Under the pieces are notes generated by a model. The model was not told the DNA's origin. It did no database searches and was given only the letters and a program-made list of their open reading frames with translations. Below, one piece after another: positions 26,956-36,157 of a DNA stretch of 64,000 nt; position 1 is the stretch's first letter; every line of letters starts with the position of its first letter. The stretch lies in contig NZ_FPJE01000011.1 in NCBI RefSeq assembly GCF_900119185.1, positions 22,588 through 86,587 of the forward strand, written 5' to 3'. Source of the stretch: Sinomicrobium oceani. GTDB lineage: Bacteria; Bacteroidota; Bacteroidia; Flavobacteriales; Flavobacteriaceae. A program made the translations under genes and the position numbers.

Positions 26956-28506
26956 ATGAATTTTTCAACTGTAGACATCGTTATTTTTATCGGCTACCTG
27001 ATTGTGCTGTGTGCTATCGGGCTCTGGCTCTCCTTCAAAGATAAACAGGAAGGAGCCGAAGATTACTTTCTGGCCAGTAAATCGCTCCCATGGTGGGCTG
27101 TAGGAGGCTCTCTTATCGCTTCAAACATTTCTGCGGAACAATTTATCGGGATGTCAGGTTCCGGTTACGTGGTAGGTATGGCCATAGCCTCATACGAACT
27201 CATGGCAGCACTGACCCTGATCATCGTAGCCAAGTTTTTCCTGCCGATTTTCATCAAAAAAGGAATTTATACCATGCCCCAGTTCCTGGAGGAACGCTTT
27301 GATAAGCGTGTACACACCGGGCTTGCCATTTTCTGGGTACTCCTTTTTGTATTCGTCAATATCACTTCCGTATTATACCTCGGGGCACTGGCCCTGAAAA
27401 CCATTATGGGAATCGATATGGTCTACGGTATCATAGGACTTGTTATTTTCTCGTCTACCTTTTCCATTTTCGGCGGACTGAAAGCAGTGGTGTGGACCGA
27501 TGTTATCCAGGTCGCCGTATTGATCTTCGGCGGATTGCTGGCCAGTGTCCTGGTACTGAATGCTATCGGAGGCAGTACCTGGGAAGGTTTTGCCACATTG
27601 CTGGAAAGAGCCCCGGAAAAATTTGATATGATCCTCGACAAAACCAATGAAGAATACAAAAACCTGCCGGGTATCAGCGTCCTTGTAGGTGGTTTATGGA
27701 TTGCCAACCTGTATTACTGGGGTAACAACCAGTATATCATACAACGTGCCCTCGGCGCCAAAAGCCTTAAAGAAGCCCAAAAAGGAACAGCATTTGCAGC
27801 TTTCCTGAAAGTGTTATTACCGCTTATCGTCGTTATACCCGGAATTGCAGCCTTTGTCCTCGATGCCGACATCGCCAAACCCGACGAAGCCTATCCGTGG
27901 ATACTGGACAATTACGTGCTTACCGGGTTTAAAGGCCTTGCGTTTGCCGCCCTGATCTCTGCTATCGGATCTTCCCTGAGCTCTATGGTAAACAGTACAT
28001 CAACCATATTTACCATGGATATATACAAGCAAATGGACAAGACGGCCAGCAATAAAAAGATCGTTACCATAGGGCGTATCGTCTCCGCCTTATCACTCAT
28101 TGTAGGTGGTATCGTTGCCCCATTGCTGGGCAATCTCGACCAGGCCTTCCAGTTTATACAGGAATACACCGGGTTTATCAGCCCCGGTGTAGTGGTTATT
28201 TTCCTCTTCGGAATGTTCTGGAAAAGGACTTCTGCCAATGCGGCTTTCTGGGTCGTACTCCTGTCTATTCCGCTCTCCGTTGCCCTGAAATACTTTACAC
28301 CGGAAATACCGTTTATGAACCGTATGGGGCTGTGTTTCCTTATTCTTTCGGCCATTATTATCGGAATATCACTGATGGAAAACAAATCGGACGATAAAAA
28401 AGCGATTCATTTCGAAAAAGGACTCTTTAAAACCTCCCCGGTATTCAATATCTCCGCTATCCTCATCATGGGAATACTTGCGGTTATTTACACCATGTGG
28501 TGGTAA
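26956..28506 (+). CDS. Sodium/sugar symporter (SSS family), probably galactose
   Basis: A 516-residue membrane protein with about 14 transmembrane helices and the sodium:solute symporter fold. Typical segments are SKSLPWWAVGGSLIASNISAEQFIGM (TM1-2), a GLKAVVWTDVIQ loop and SAIGSSLSSMVNSTSTIFTMDIY (TM8-9, Na+ site Ser residues). It is closest in character to vSGLT-type sugar carriers. Its place as first gene before galK, lgt and galT makes galactose the likely substrate; that part is inference from context. Confidence 0.9.
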   Translation: MNFSTVDIVIFIGYLIVLCAIGLWLSFKDKQEGAEDYFLASKSLPWWAVGGSLIASNISAEQFIGMSGSGYVVGMAIASYELMAALTLIIVAKFFLPIFIKKGIYTMPQFLEERFDKRVHTGLAIFWVLLFVFVNITSVLYLGALALKTIMGIDMVYGIIGLVIFSSTFSIFGGLKAVVWTDVIQVAVLIFGGLLASVLVLNAIGGSTWEGFATLLERAPEKFDMILDKTNEEYKNLPGISVLVGGLWIANLYYWGNNQYIIQRALGAKSLKEAQKGTAFAAFLKVLLPLIVVIPGIAAFVLDADIAKPDEAYPWILDNYVLTGFKGLAFAALISAIGSSLSSMVNSTSTIFTMDIYKQMDKTASNKKIVTIGRIVSALSLIVGGIVAPLLGNLDQAFQFIQEYTGFISPGVVVIFLFGMFWKRTSANAAFWVVLLSIPLSVALKYFTPEIPFMNRMGLCFLILSAIIIGISLMENKSDDKKAIHFEKGLFKTSPVFNISAILIMGILAVIYTMWW

Positions 28507-28564
28507 GAAAGACAGAAAATCAAAGCTAAAAACAACTATAAATTTATCCTTCGGGATAAACCGT

Positions 28565-29734
28565 ATGACAACAGAAGCATTAACAACCAGAATACAATCC
28601 ATATTCCGGGAGAAGCACGGCACTGCGCCCCTGATGGTACAATCTCCGGGCCGCATTAATATTATCGGGGAACATACCGACTACAATGACGGATTTGTGC
28701 TCCCCGGGGCTATTGACCGCTATATTATATGTGCTATCGCCAAAAATGACACCACAGATCAATGTTCCGTTTATGCTGCGGATATGGAGGAAGACTGTAC
28801 ATTCAGTCTCCACGATGTAAAACCTTCGGATAAAGGAAGCTGGAAAAACTATGTCCTGGGTGTGGTTGCCGAAATACGGAAAAAGGGAGAACAGCTCTCC
28901 GGTTTCGATATCGTATTCGGGGGCAATATTCCCAAAGGGTCCGGGCTTTCGTCTTCCGCCGCTTTGGAGAACAGTATTGCCTTTGGCCTGAACAGCCTTT
29001 TCGGGCTCGGTATGTCACGTAAAGAAATGATGTTGCTTTCACAAAAAGCCGAACACAATTTCGTAGGGGTACAATGTGGTATTATGGACCAGTTTGCCAG
29101 CATGCAGGGCCAGGAAGATCATGTCCTGCTGCTCGATTGCCGTACTCTCGATTTCCGACCGGTACAGATCGACCTGGGTGACTACGAGATCCTGCTTATT
29201 AATACCAACGTAAAGCACAGTCTTGCCGATTCTGCGTATAACGACCGCAGAAATGCCTGTGAAGCCGGGGTAAAAGCCCTCCGGACCGTGTTTCCGGAAA
29301 TCAGGGCCCTCCGCGATGCCACCGAAGACCATCTCGACCGTATAAAAAACCAGATCCCGGAAGAAGTGTACACGCAGTGCCTCTATGTTATCCAGGAAAA
29401 CAACCGGGTACAGCAAGCCATTGAAGCTATTGCTCAGCATAACATCGGGCAGTTGGGTGCCCTGCTTTTTGCCTCCCACAACGGGTTGCAACGCCAATAC
29501 CAGGTAAGCTGTCCCGAACTGGACTTTCTCGTAGAAAAGGCACGCGAAAATCCTGCCATACAAGGAAGCCGGATGATGGGCGGAGGCTTCGGAGGATGTA
29601 CGATAAATATCATTAAAAAAGGAGCGGCAGAGGCTTTCGTAGACTCCCTACGCGAAGAATATGTACGCACCTTCGACAAAGAGCCCGATACCTATAGTCT
29701 CGCCCTGACCAAAGGAACCGATGTACAGGCCTGA
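28565..29734 (+). CDS. galK: Galactokinase
   Basis: A 389-residue GHMP kinase that phosphorylates alpha-D-galactose with ATP, the first step of the Leloir pathway. It has the galactokinase signature (PGRINIIGEHTDYNDGFVLP, near residue 25), the ATP loop PKGSGLSSSAALE and the C-terminal SRMMGGGFGGCTI. Catalytic Arg and Asp positions are present. The start at ATG 28565 follows the symporter stop by 58 nt; a longer version starting inside the symporter gene is not credible. Confidence 0.97.
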   Translation: MTTEALTTRIQSIFREKHGTAPLMVQSPGRINIIGEHTDYNDGFVLPGAIDRYIICAIAKNDTTDQCSVYAADMEEDCTFSLHDVKPSDKGSWKNYVLGVVAEIRKKGEQLSGFDIVFGGNIPKGSGLSSSAALENSIAFGLNSLFGLGMSRKEMMLLSQKAEHNFVGVQCGIMDQFASMQGQEDHVLLLDCRTLDFRPVQIDLGDYEILLINTNVKHSLADSAYNDRRNACEAGVKALRTVFPEIRALRDATEDHLDRIKNQIPEEVYTQCLYVIQENNRVQQAIEAIAQHNIGQLGALLFASHNGLQRQYQVSCPELDFLVEKARENPAIQGSRMMGGGFGGCTINIIKKGAAEAFVDSLREEYVRTFDKEPDTYSLALTKGTDVQA

Positions 29735-29792
29735 CGGGAGATAGTCCCGGAGATGATAAAGGAAATCCCGATGCCGAAAAAGATTGATAGCA

Positions 29793-30635
29793 ATGATAAA
29801 AGACCATATTTTATACTGGAATTTTGATCCGGTTATTTTCTGGATAACCGATAGTTTTCCTTTAAAATATTACGGACTTCTGTTTGTAACCGGACTTATG
29901 CTCGGCTATGTGGTCGTGCGAAGTATATACCGTAAAGAAGGTGTACCGGTCTCACAGCTCGATACCCTGCTGACCTATATAGTCATAGGTACCGTTGCCG
30001 GGGCCCGGCTCGGACATTGCCTGTTTTACGATCCCGGTTACTACCTGCAACATCCCCTCGAAATCGTACTCCCGATACAGGAAGTTGAAGGCTCTTACCG
30101 GTTTGTCGGATACCAGGGCCTTGCCAGTCACGGTGGTGCTATTGGTGTGCTCCTGGCCCTTATATACTATCACCGAAAATACAAGGTTCCGCTGTTATGG
30201 CTGCTGGACAGGATCGCTATAGCCATTCCTCTTACCGGTACCTGTATACGCCTCGGAAACTTTATGAATTCGGAAATATACGGCAAACCTACCCATAGCA
30301 ACTGGGGTGTGGTTTTTATGAGGGACGACCTCATACCCCGTCATCCTACCCAACTGTACGAAGCCACGGCATACATCGCTATTTTTATACTTCTGGAGTT
30401 GTGCTACCGCAATAAAAAACTCAGACAACAAGGCGGCTTTATTTTCGGACTGTTCCTGATGACTTTATTTTCCGCACGTTTTCTCATCGAATTTTTCAAA
30501 GAAAACCAGGTCGGGTTCGAAGATGCCATGATCATCAATATGGGGCAGGTATTGAGCATTCCTTTTATCCTGTTGGGAATATTCTTTGTCCTAAAACACA
30601 AAATACTACAAACTAAAACGGTTCATACACCATGA
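29793..30635 (+). CDS. lgt: Prolipoprotein diacylglyceryl transferase
   Basis: A 280-residue inner-membrane enzyme with about seven helices that moves a diacylglyceryl group from phosphatidylglycerol to the lipobox Cys of prolipoproteins. Key segments are the YYGLLF helix, ASHGGAIGVL (HGG motif), CIRLGNFMNSEIYG (catalytic-region Arg, Asn and Glu), RHPTQLYEA and ARFLIEFFKENQ. The ATG at 29793 is used rather than a TTG at 29784. Its stop codon overlaps the galT start (ATGA, 30632-30635), so the two are translationally coupled. Its presence inside a galactose operon is unexpected. Confidence 0.96.
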   Translation: MIKDHILYWNFDPVIFWITDSFPLKYYGLLFVTGLMLGYVVVRSIYRKEGVPVSQLDTLLTYIVIGTVAGARLGHCLFYDPGYYLQHPLEIVLPIQEVEGSYRFVGYQGLASHGGAIGVLLALIYYHRKYKVPLLWLLDRIAIAIPLTGTCIRLGNFMNSEIYGKPTHSNWGVVFMRDDLIPRHPTQLYEATAYIAIFILLELCYRNKKLRQQGGFIFGLFLMTLFSARFLIEFFKENQVGFEDAMIINMGQVLSIPFILLGIFFVLKHKILQTKTVHTP

Positions 30636-31657
30636 TTCAAAAAGATATTCTGCAAAACCAGTCTCACAAAAGATTCAACATACTTACCGGCGAGTGGATC
30701 CTGGTCTCCCCTCACCGCACCAAACGGCCCTGGCAGGGACAACAGGAAAAACAGGCCGGCGATAAACGTCCTTCTTATGATGAAAGCTGTTACCTGTGCC
30801 CCGGAAACGAACGTGCCAGTGGTGATAGCAATCCGCAATACACGGACACCTATGCTTTTACGAACGATTTTGCTGCCCTCCAGAGCAAATCGGATCCGTT
30901 TATCATCAACGACGGATTGCTTCGTGCGGAGAGCGAGCTGGGGACCTGCCGTGTTATCTGCTTTTCTCCGGACCATTCCAAAAGCCTGGCCCACATGGAT
31001 ACTTCAGGCATCGAAAACGTAGTGAACCTGTGGCAGGAAGAATTCCGTCAGCTCGGAAGCCGTGAAGATATCCGCTACGTACAGATCTTTGAGAACAAAG
31101 GTGCTGTTATGGGATGCAGTAACCCCCACCCGCACGGACAGATATGGGCACAGAGTTCCATACCCAACGAAGTCATCAAGAAAGATAAACGGCAGAAAGA
31201 TTATTACGAAAACAACCAGAAGAGCCTCCTGTCCGATTACATTCACCAGGAACTGAGTAATAAGGAAAGACTGGTCTACGAAAACGGGCATTTTGTCGTG
31301 CTCATTCCGTTCTGGGCAGTATGGCCTTTTGAAACCATGATCATTCCCAAACGCCAGCAGGCTCATATCGGTCAGTTATCAGCCGAAGAAAAAACAGGTT
31401 TCGCAGATGCCATACGGTTTATCACAGCTACTTACGATAAACTCTTTGACTGTTCTTTCCCGTACTCGTCAGGCATCCATCAGGCGCCTACGGACGGAAA
31501 AGATTACGATCACTGGCACTGGCACATGAGCTTTTATCCACCCCTGCTCCGTTCTGCTACAGTAAAAAAATTTATGGTAGGATACGAAATGTTTGCCATG
31601 CCACAACGCGATATCACGGCCGAAAGTGCGGCACAGCGGTTACGCGAATTAGCCTAA
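30632..31657 (+). CDS. galT: Galactose-1-phosphate uridylyltransferase
   Basis: A 341-residue class I GalT of the histidine-triad superfamily. It exchanges UDP-glucose and galactose-1-phosphate. Zinc ligands are in CYLCPGN (C53, C56). The active-site NPHPHGQIW has H166-Pro-H168, with H168 the expected uridylylated residue. The second metal/phosphate region is DHWHWHMSFYPP. The start overlaps the lgt stop by 4 nt. The 3' end overlaps by 9 nt the convergent LytTR regulator gene. No galE or galM was found in the window. Confidence 0.96.
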   Translation: MIQKDILQNQSHKRFNILTGEWILVSPHRTKRPWQGQQEKQAGDKRPSYDESCYLCPGNERASGDSNPQYTDTYAFTNDFAALQSKSDPFIINDGLLRAESELGTCRVICFSPDHSKSLAHMDTSGIENVVNLWQEEFRQLGSREDIRYVQIFENKGAVMGCSNPHPHGQIWAQSSIPNEVIKKDKRQKDYYENNQKSLLSDYIHQELSNKERLVYENGHFVVLIPFWAVWPFETMIIPKRQQAHIGQLSAEEKTGFADAIRFITATYDKLFDCSFPYSSGIHQAPTDGKDYDHWHWHMSFYPPLLRSATVKKFMVGYEMFAMPQRDITAESAAQRLRELA

Positions 31658-32401
31658 CCAGTTTTTAAAGTCCTTTACCCGTTCCCGGCTTACAATAATC
31701 TCCTGTCCGTTGTATTTGTGCAGTTTTAGTTGAAGCCGGGCATTGGTATAAGCCACAATCTCCCGGATCGCCGCTACATTCACATAATATTTCCGACTTA
31801 CCCGGTAAAAAGTGTCAGGGTCCAGTTCGTTTTCGAGAGCATCCAGGGTAATATCCAACAGGTAATCCCGGCCTTCACAGGTGTGGAGGTATGTCCCTTT
31901 GTTTTCACTGTAAATACACTCTATATCTTCGACAGGTATCATTTTCAGCCGCTGTCCCACCTTCACCGTAAAACGCTTCTTATACGATCGTTCGAAAGGA
32001 TTGACGAGCATTTTCCTGACGGCTTCGAAATCCAGATGCAACCCTGCGGACGGAATACGTTTACGGTATTTTTTAAGGGCCTCCTCCAGTTCTTCGTCAT
32101 CTATAGGTTTGAGGAGATAGTCTATACTGTTGAGCTTAAAAGCCCGCAAGGCATATTCGTCATAGGCCGTGGTAAAAATCACCGCGCTCTTTACTTCTAT
32201 GGTTTCGAAAATCTCGAAAGAGAGCCCGTCGGAAAGCTGAATATCGAGGAATATCAGATCGGGATGCTCGTTTTTACGAAACCAGTCCAGGGATTCTTCC
32301 ACCGAATGTAACATGGTATCTACGGCGATTCCCGCTTTTTCCACCATACGCTGCAAACGTCTTGCCGCCGGTTTTTCGTCTTCTATAATAATTACTTTCA
32401 T
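31649..32401 (-). CDS. LytTR-family response regulator
   Basis: A 250-residue regulator. The receiver domain has E7-D8, phospho-acceptor D53 in LIFLDIQLSD, the Thr in IFTTAYDEYA and K98 in YLLKPI. A LytTR DNA-binding domain occupies about 143-248 (RLKMIPVEDIECIYSENKG through VSRERVKDFKNWL). It is the last gene of a four-gene operon with a LytS-type histidine kinase and two 2TM proteins and is surely the kinase's partner. Spacing to the preceding 2TM gene is 34 nt. Confidence 0.95.
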   Translation of the reverse strand: MKVIIIEDEKPAARRLQRMVEKAGIAVDTMLHSVEESLDWFRKNEHPDLIFLDIQLSDGLSFEIFETIEVKSAVIFTTAYDEYALRAFKLNSIDYLLKPIDDEELEEALKKYRKRIPSAGLHLDFEAVRKMLVNPFERSYKKRFTVKVGQRLKMIPVEDIECIYSENKGTYLHTCEGRDYLLDITLDALENELDPDTFYRVSRKYYVNVAAIREIVAYTNARLQLKLHKYNGQEIIVSRERVKDFKNWLG

Positions 32402-32435
32402 AAAATCCCTATAGTCTTGCGAATATACTCTATAA

Positions 32436-32756
32436 TTATTCCCAGCGTTTCTCCTGCTGTTCTTGCTTTCTCATAAAACGTGCTATCTGCCTCTTCTCCC
32501 ATTCTTTTCCCAAAAATAAATCAGGAATAAATACGGAAGCCCCATGCACGACGACTCCAAGCCCCCAGAAAACAGCGGTGGAAAATGTTCCGAAATTCCA
32601 GAAGTCCTCTCCTTTCTTTTCGGTTTCCAGCCAGATCATAACCAGCAGGAAGATATTAACCACGGCATACCAGAACAAATGTTTGTAAAAACTTTTTTCC
32701 TTCTCCAGCCGCTTCCGCGCCCGGAGGTATTTTTCCTCTTTTGTATACGTTTCCAT
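32436..32756 (-). CDS. 2TM domain protein
   Basis: A 106-residue small membrane protein. It has a charged N-terminus (YLRARKRLEKEKSFYKHL), two hydrophobic helices (about 27-45 and 60-80) and a charged end (LGKEWEKRQIARFM). This is the '2TM' domain found in Bacteroidota, usually beside LytTR two-component genes. Its role is unknown; regulation of, or contact with, the sensor kinase is plausible. It is a paralogue of the next gene (32787-33089) and of the C-terminal 101 residues of the kinase at 33110-34453. Confidence 0.85.
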   Translation of the reverse strand: METYTKEEKYLRARKRLEKEKSFYKHLFWYAVVNIFLLVMIWLETEKKGEDFWNFGTFSTAVFWGLGVVVHGASVFIPDLFLGKEWEKRQIARFMRKQEQQEKRWE

Positions 32757-32786
32757 AATTCGATGCTCCGATTAGTTATTAATATA

Positions 32787-33089
32787 TTATTCCCAGCGTT
32801 GCTTGTCCTCCTCTGCCTGCATATATTCCTCTATTTTCCGTTTCTCCCATTGCGTCCCGAAAAAACCTTTGATCAGAAAGACATCCGCTGCGTGGAAAGC
32901 CAGCCCTACGCCCCATCCTATAGCGGGAAACAAACACCAGAGGTACCATCTGGATGTCCAGATATTAATAATAAACAGCAACAGGTTAACCAGGATATAA
33001 AAGAACAGGTGCCTGTAGAATTCTTTTTCGCGTTCCAGCCGTTTCTTGGCCCTGAGATATCTTTCTTCTTCGGTATCAGATTTTTGCAT
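32787..33089 (-). CDS. 2TM domain protein
   Basis: A 100-residue paralogue of the neighbouring 2TM protein. It begins EEERYLRAKKRLEREKEFYRHL, has two transmembrane helices around LLLFIINIW and AIGWGVGLAFHAADVF, and ends FGTQWEKRKIEEYM. It is even closer to the kinase-fused copy, which has FGWGIGLAFHAARVF and FGRSWEQRKIRKYM at the same places. It lies 20 nt after the kinase gene. Function is unknown. Confidence 0.85.
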   Translation of the reverse strand: MQKSDTEEERYLRAKKRLEREKEFYRHLFFYILVNLLLFIINIWTSRWYLWCLFPAIGWGVGLAFHAADVFLIKGFFGTQWEKRKIEEYMQAEEDKQRWE

Positions 33090-33109
33090 GATCTATTCTT
33101 ATTTACCGA

Positions 33110-34453
33110 TTAATGCCATTTCGTTGTTCCTTCGTCCTCGCTCATGTATTTACGGATCTTGCGTTGTTCCCAGCTCCTCCCAAAAAATCCCTGGTCCAGG
33201 AAGACCCGTGCCGCATGAAAAGCCAGCCCTATCCCCCATCCGAAAGCAGGGAACCAGAACCATTGAAAGCCCCAAGAGGTTCTGTAATTGATAAATATCA
33301 GAAAAGGGATCACAATACAGTACGACATCAGGTTCCAGTAGAACTCCTTGAGATCGTCCACCCGTTTCTTGGCGGCCAGGTACCGGTCGTCCATCGTTTC
33401 ATTAACAGTTTTCATAATTTCTATTTGTTTGGTTAACATCGGTATTTTCACTTCAAAATATACATCCGTCTCGGCAATACGTACCTTTCGTTCGGTCAGC
33501 AGATCATATCGCTGGCTTATATTGGCCAGTCCCACCCCACTGCCTTTGCGGACCACTTGTTTGGTCTGTATGTTATTGCGCACCACCAGGTCGCCACCTT
33601 CTTCGTAAATACGGATGTGCAACGGATTTTTTGCAGTCACCGTATTGTGCTTCACCGCATTTTCCAGCAATAACTGCAGGGATAACGGTACGACCTTTGC
33701 TTCCGGATTTGAGGCCTTTTCCGGAATATCAAACGCTATACTTTCCTCGAATCTCATTTTCAGCAGCCCCACATAGACCCGGGCAAATTGCAGTTCTTCA
33801 TCAACCGATACCAGTTCCTTGTTTTTCTGTTCCAGTACATAGCGATAGATCTTGGAAAGCGATGTGGTGAATTTCTGCGCAGATTCCGGTTTTTCATCGA
33901 TCAGGCTGGTCAATACATTCAGACTGTTAAACAGAAAATGCGGGTCGAGCTGGTTTTTGAGCGCATCAAACTGCGCCGAAGCGGTGCCTGCAAGAATTTT
34001 CTGTTCCTTTACCCTTTTTTCCTGAGAGGTCCGGTAAAAATGAAAGGCGTGGAAAAACAGGGATATCAATAAGGTAATCACCGTAACCCCGAAATAAAAC
34101 CCCATATTTTCCGTCCTCAGAAAAGTGTTCAGGTCGGCCTTGTCAAAATACATCCGGTGAATGACCCGTAGTATAAAAATGCAAGGCAGCGTAACGACCA
34201 GTGTACTGATCAGTCCTACGGAAAAATTATAGCCCTTTTGTCTTTTGGCATAGTATTCCCTGATGTATTTTACCAGGTAGGCATTGACAAACGTAAGCGG
34301 TATACCGTACAGGGCGTAATACCCGTATGACAACAGCATGTTACCCTGGAAAGCGGTAGAGAAGCCGGACAGTAACCTGTAGGTCTGATCCATTAAAAAA
34401 AGTATGGCACTAATCAGCGCTCCTGTAACTACCAGTCGTAAATATGCTTTCAT
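33110..34453 (-). CDS. LytS-type histidine kinase fused to a 2TM domain
   Basis: A 447-residue membrane kinase. Four hydrophobic segments (about 7-23, 43-60, 79-98, 118-137) precede a His_kinase domain with QLDPHFLFNSLN (phospho-acceptor H172). The HATPase part has LLLENAVKHN (N265) and a GSGVGLANISQRY G-box (304-315). The kinase normally ends near IPML (340). Here a short linker TKQIEI leads into M347 and a complete 101-residue 2TM domain, homologous to the two separate 2TM genes that follow. The linker looks like a former intergenic sequence, so this may be a stop-loss fusion. First gene of the LytTR operon. Confidence 0.9.
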   Translation of the reverse strand: MKAYLRLVVTGALISAILFLMDQTYRLLSGFSTAFQGNMLLSYGYYALYGIPLTFVNAYLVKYIREYYAKRQKGYNFSVGLISTLVVTLPCIFILRVIHRMYFDKADLNTFLRTENMGFYFGVTVITLLISLFFHAFHFYRTSQEKRVKEQKILAGTASAQFDALKNQLDPHFLFNSLNVLTSLIDEKPESAQKFTTSLSKIYRYVLEQKNKELVSVDEELQFARVYVGLLKMRFEESIAFDIPEKASNPEAKVVPLSLQLLLENAVKHNTVTAKNPLHIRIYEEGGDLVVRNNIQTKQVVRKGSGVGLANISQRYDLLTERKVRIAETDVYFEVKIPMLTKQIEIMKTVNETMDDRYLAAKKRVDDLKEFYWNLMSYCIVIPFLIFINYRTSWGFQWFWFPAFGWGIGLAFHAARVFLDQGFFGRSWEQRKIRKYMSEDEGTTKWH

Positions 34454-34627
34454 TCGTTATTATTTGGTGTTTCTGTCTCCGTGTACTAAAATTACAATTT
34501 TCCGGATATCTCTGTAATCTATGCGCAAATTTCAGGTATCGGATGCGGTCTTCAAAAAACTTATATCCGAATTGTATAAATGTACGGATGAATTGTACCT
34601 TACCGAAGTATGAAAAAACTTTTATAC

Positions 34628-34656
34628 AAAAAAGGTCGCCCCACGGGGCAACCTTT
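34628..34656 (-). terminator. Rho-independent terminator of fabF
   Basis: The minus-strand hairpin AAAGGTTGCCCC/GGGGCGACCTTT (one G-T wobble) is followed by six T. It lies 36 nt after the fabF stop. Confidence 0.87.
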
Positions 34657-34691
34657 ACTGTTTTTTACCCGGGATATCCGGGGATATTTTT

Positions 34692-35936
34692 TTACGAATT
34701 GAATGCTCTGAACAGCACGGTAGAGTTGTGTCCTCCGAAACCAAAAGCATTACTCATCGCTATTTTTACTTCTTTTTTCAATGCGGTATTGGTCACGATC
34801 CGGAGATTGGGGGGGATGGCTTCATCCAGGTTTTCTACGTTGATCGTAGGCGGGATAATACCGTGATTGATCGTCTGTATACACAATATCGCCTCTATGG
34901 CGGCGGCGGCTCCCAACAAATGTCCTGTCATGGATTTTGTACCACTGATATGAAGGTTTTTTGCGTTTCCGAAAGCTTTTTCCACAGCGCTCAATTCTGC
35001 GATATCCCCCAGGCCTGTGGATGTGGCATGCACATTGAGATAGTCTACTTCATCCGGCGATATTCCGGCTTCTTTCATGGTAAGCTGCATGGACCTTGCA
35101 GCCGCTATACCTTCCGGATGCGGTGATGTCATATGATAGGCATCGGCAGTCATGGCCGTACCTACAACTTCGGCATAGATCTTTGCTCCCCTTTGCTTTG
35201 CGTGTTCATATTCTTCGAGTACCAGGGCCCCTGCTCCTTCTCCCATCAGGAATCCGTCACGGTCTTTATCAAAAGGGCGGCTTGCCCTCTTGGGGTCATC
35301 ATTACGCCTGGACATGGCTTTTAAAGCTGCAAATCCGCCTATGGATGCCGGGGTGATCCCCGCTTCCGAACCTCCGGTAATAAAGGCTTTGGCTTTTCCC
35401 AGCCTGATGTAATTATACGCATCCATGATGGCCGTATTCCCCGTCGCACAGGCAGAAACCGGCGTATAACTGATCCCCATAAGCCCAAACTTCATGGAAA
35501 TCATTCCGGAAGGCATATTTACGAGGAATTTCGGGATAAAAAACGGGTTAAAGCGCGGTTGCTGGTCTCCTTTTACATAATTTTCCACTTCACCTTCAAA
35601 GGTTTCCATACCTCCCTGTCCGCTTCCCCAGATGACACCGACATCAAAAGGGTCCATCGCATCGATCTGTAAGCCGGAATCCTCCCAGGCCTGTGCCGCC
35701 GAGTAAAGACCGTATTGTGTAAACAGATCGCTCCTCTTAATCTCGTTCCTGTCCAGGTAGTTCCCGGGGGTAAATTCTTTCACCTCACAGGCTATCTGTG
35801 TTTTAAACGCAGAAGCATCAAAACGGGTGATCTTCGCAGCTCCGCTTTTTCCGGCAATACTGTTTTCCCAAAATTCTTTTACGGTGTTTCCCAAAGGTGT
35901 AACAGCCCCCAGTCCCGTAACAACAACTCTTGTCAT
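34692..35936 (-). CDS. fabF: 3-oxoacyl-ACP synthase II
   Basis: A 414-residue thiolase-fold condensing enzyme that extends acyl-ACP with malonyl-ACP in fatty acid synthesis. The Cys-His-His triad is intact: Cys in PVSACATGNTA, His in NVHATSTGLGD and His in KSMTGHLLGAA. The C-terminal NAFGFGGHNSTVLF is typical. The ATG at 35936 gives the family start MTRVVVTGLGAVTPLG; an extension to 36020 was rejected. The gene is alone, without acpP or other fab genes beside it. Confidence 0.96.
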   Translation of the reverse strand: MTRVVVTGLGAVTPLGNTVKEFWENSIAGKSGAAKITRFDASAFKTQIACEVKEFTPGNYLDRNEIKRSDLFTQYGLYSAAQAWEDSGLQIDAMDPFDVGVIWGSGQGGMETFEGEVENYVKGDQQPRFNPFFIPKFLVNMPSGMISMKFGLMGISYTPVSACATGNTAIMDAYNYIRLGKAKAFITGGSEAGITPASIGGFAALKAMSRRNDDPKRASRPFDKDRDGFLMGEGAGALVLEEYEHAKQRGAKIYAEVVGTAMTADAYHMTSPHPEGIAAARSMQLTMKEAGISPDEVDYLNVHATSTGLGDIAELSAVEKAFGNAKNLHISGTKSMTGHLLGAAAAIEAILCIQTINHGIIPPTINVENLDEAIPPNLRIVTNTALKKEVKIAMSNAFGFGGHNSTVLFRAFNS

Positions 35937-35966
35937 GTTTATTACTGTTTCCTTACATTTACCGCG

Positions 35967-35974
35967 CAAAGGTA
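35967..35974 (-). promoter_or_regulatory. -7 box of fabF promoter
   Basis: The minus strand reads TACCTTTG, an exact TAnnTTTG, 30 nt before the fabF ATG. No TTG at standard spacing. Confidence 0.5.
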
Positions 35975-36132
35975 ATGGCTCCGGGCGTAACTTTTGCACC
36001 TCTACAGCAAAAAGGTACATATAAATGTAAAGAACCGTGACCGGAAAAGGATACTATCCGGCCAGGATATATTCCGGAGAATCTGTATTCAAAGGACGTG
36101 TTTTCCGCTCCGGACCGGTATGGCAGAGCCAT

Positions 36133-36157
36133 AAAAAAACGCGTTTTTTACAACGCG
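36133..36157 (-). terminator. Terminator overlapping the GH97 stop codon
   Basis: On the minus strand CGCGTT-GTAAAA-AACGCG is followed by seven T. The 5' arm includes the last codons of the GH97 gene, so the stop codon lies in the loop. Confidence 0.75.
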
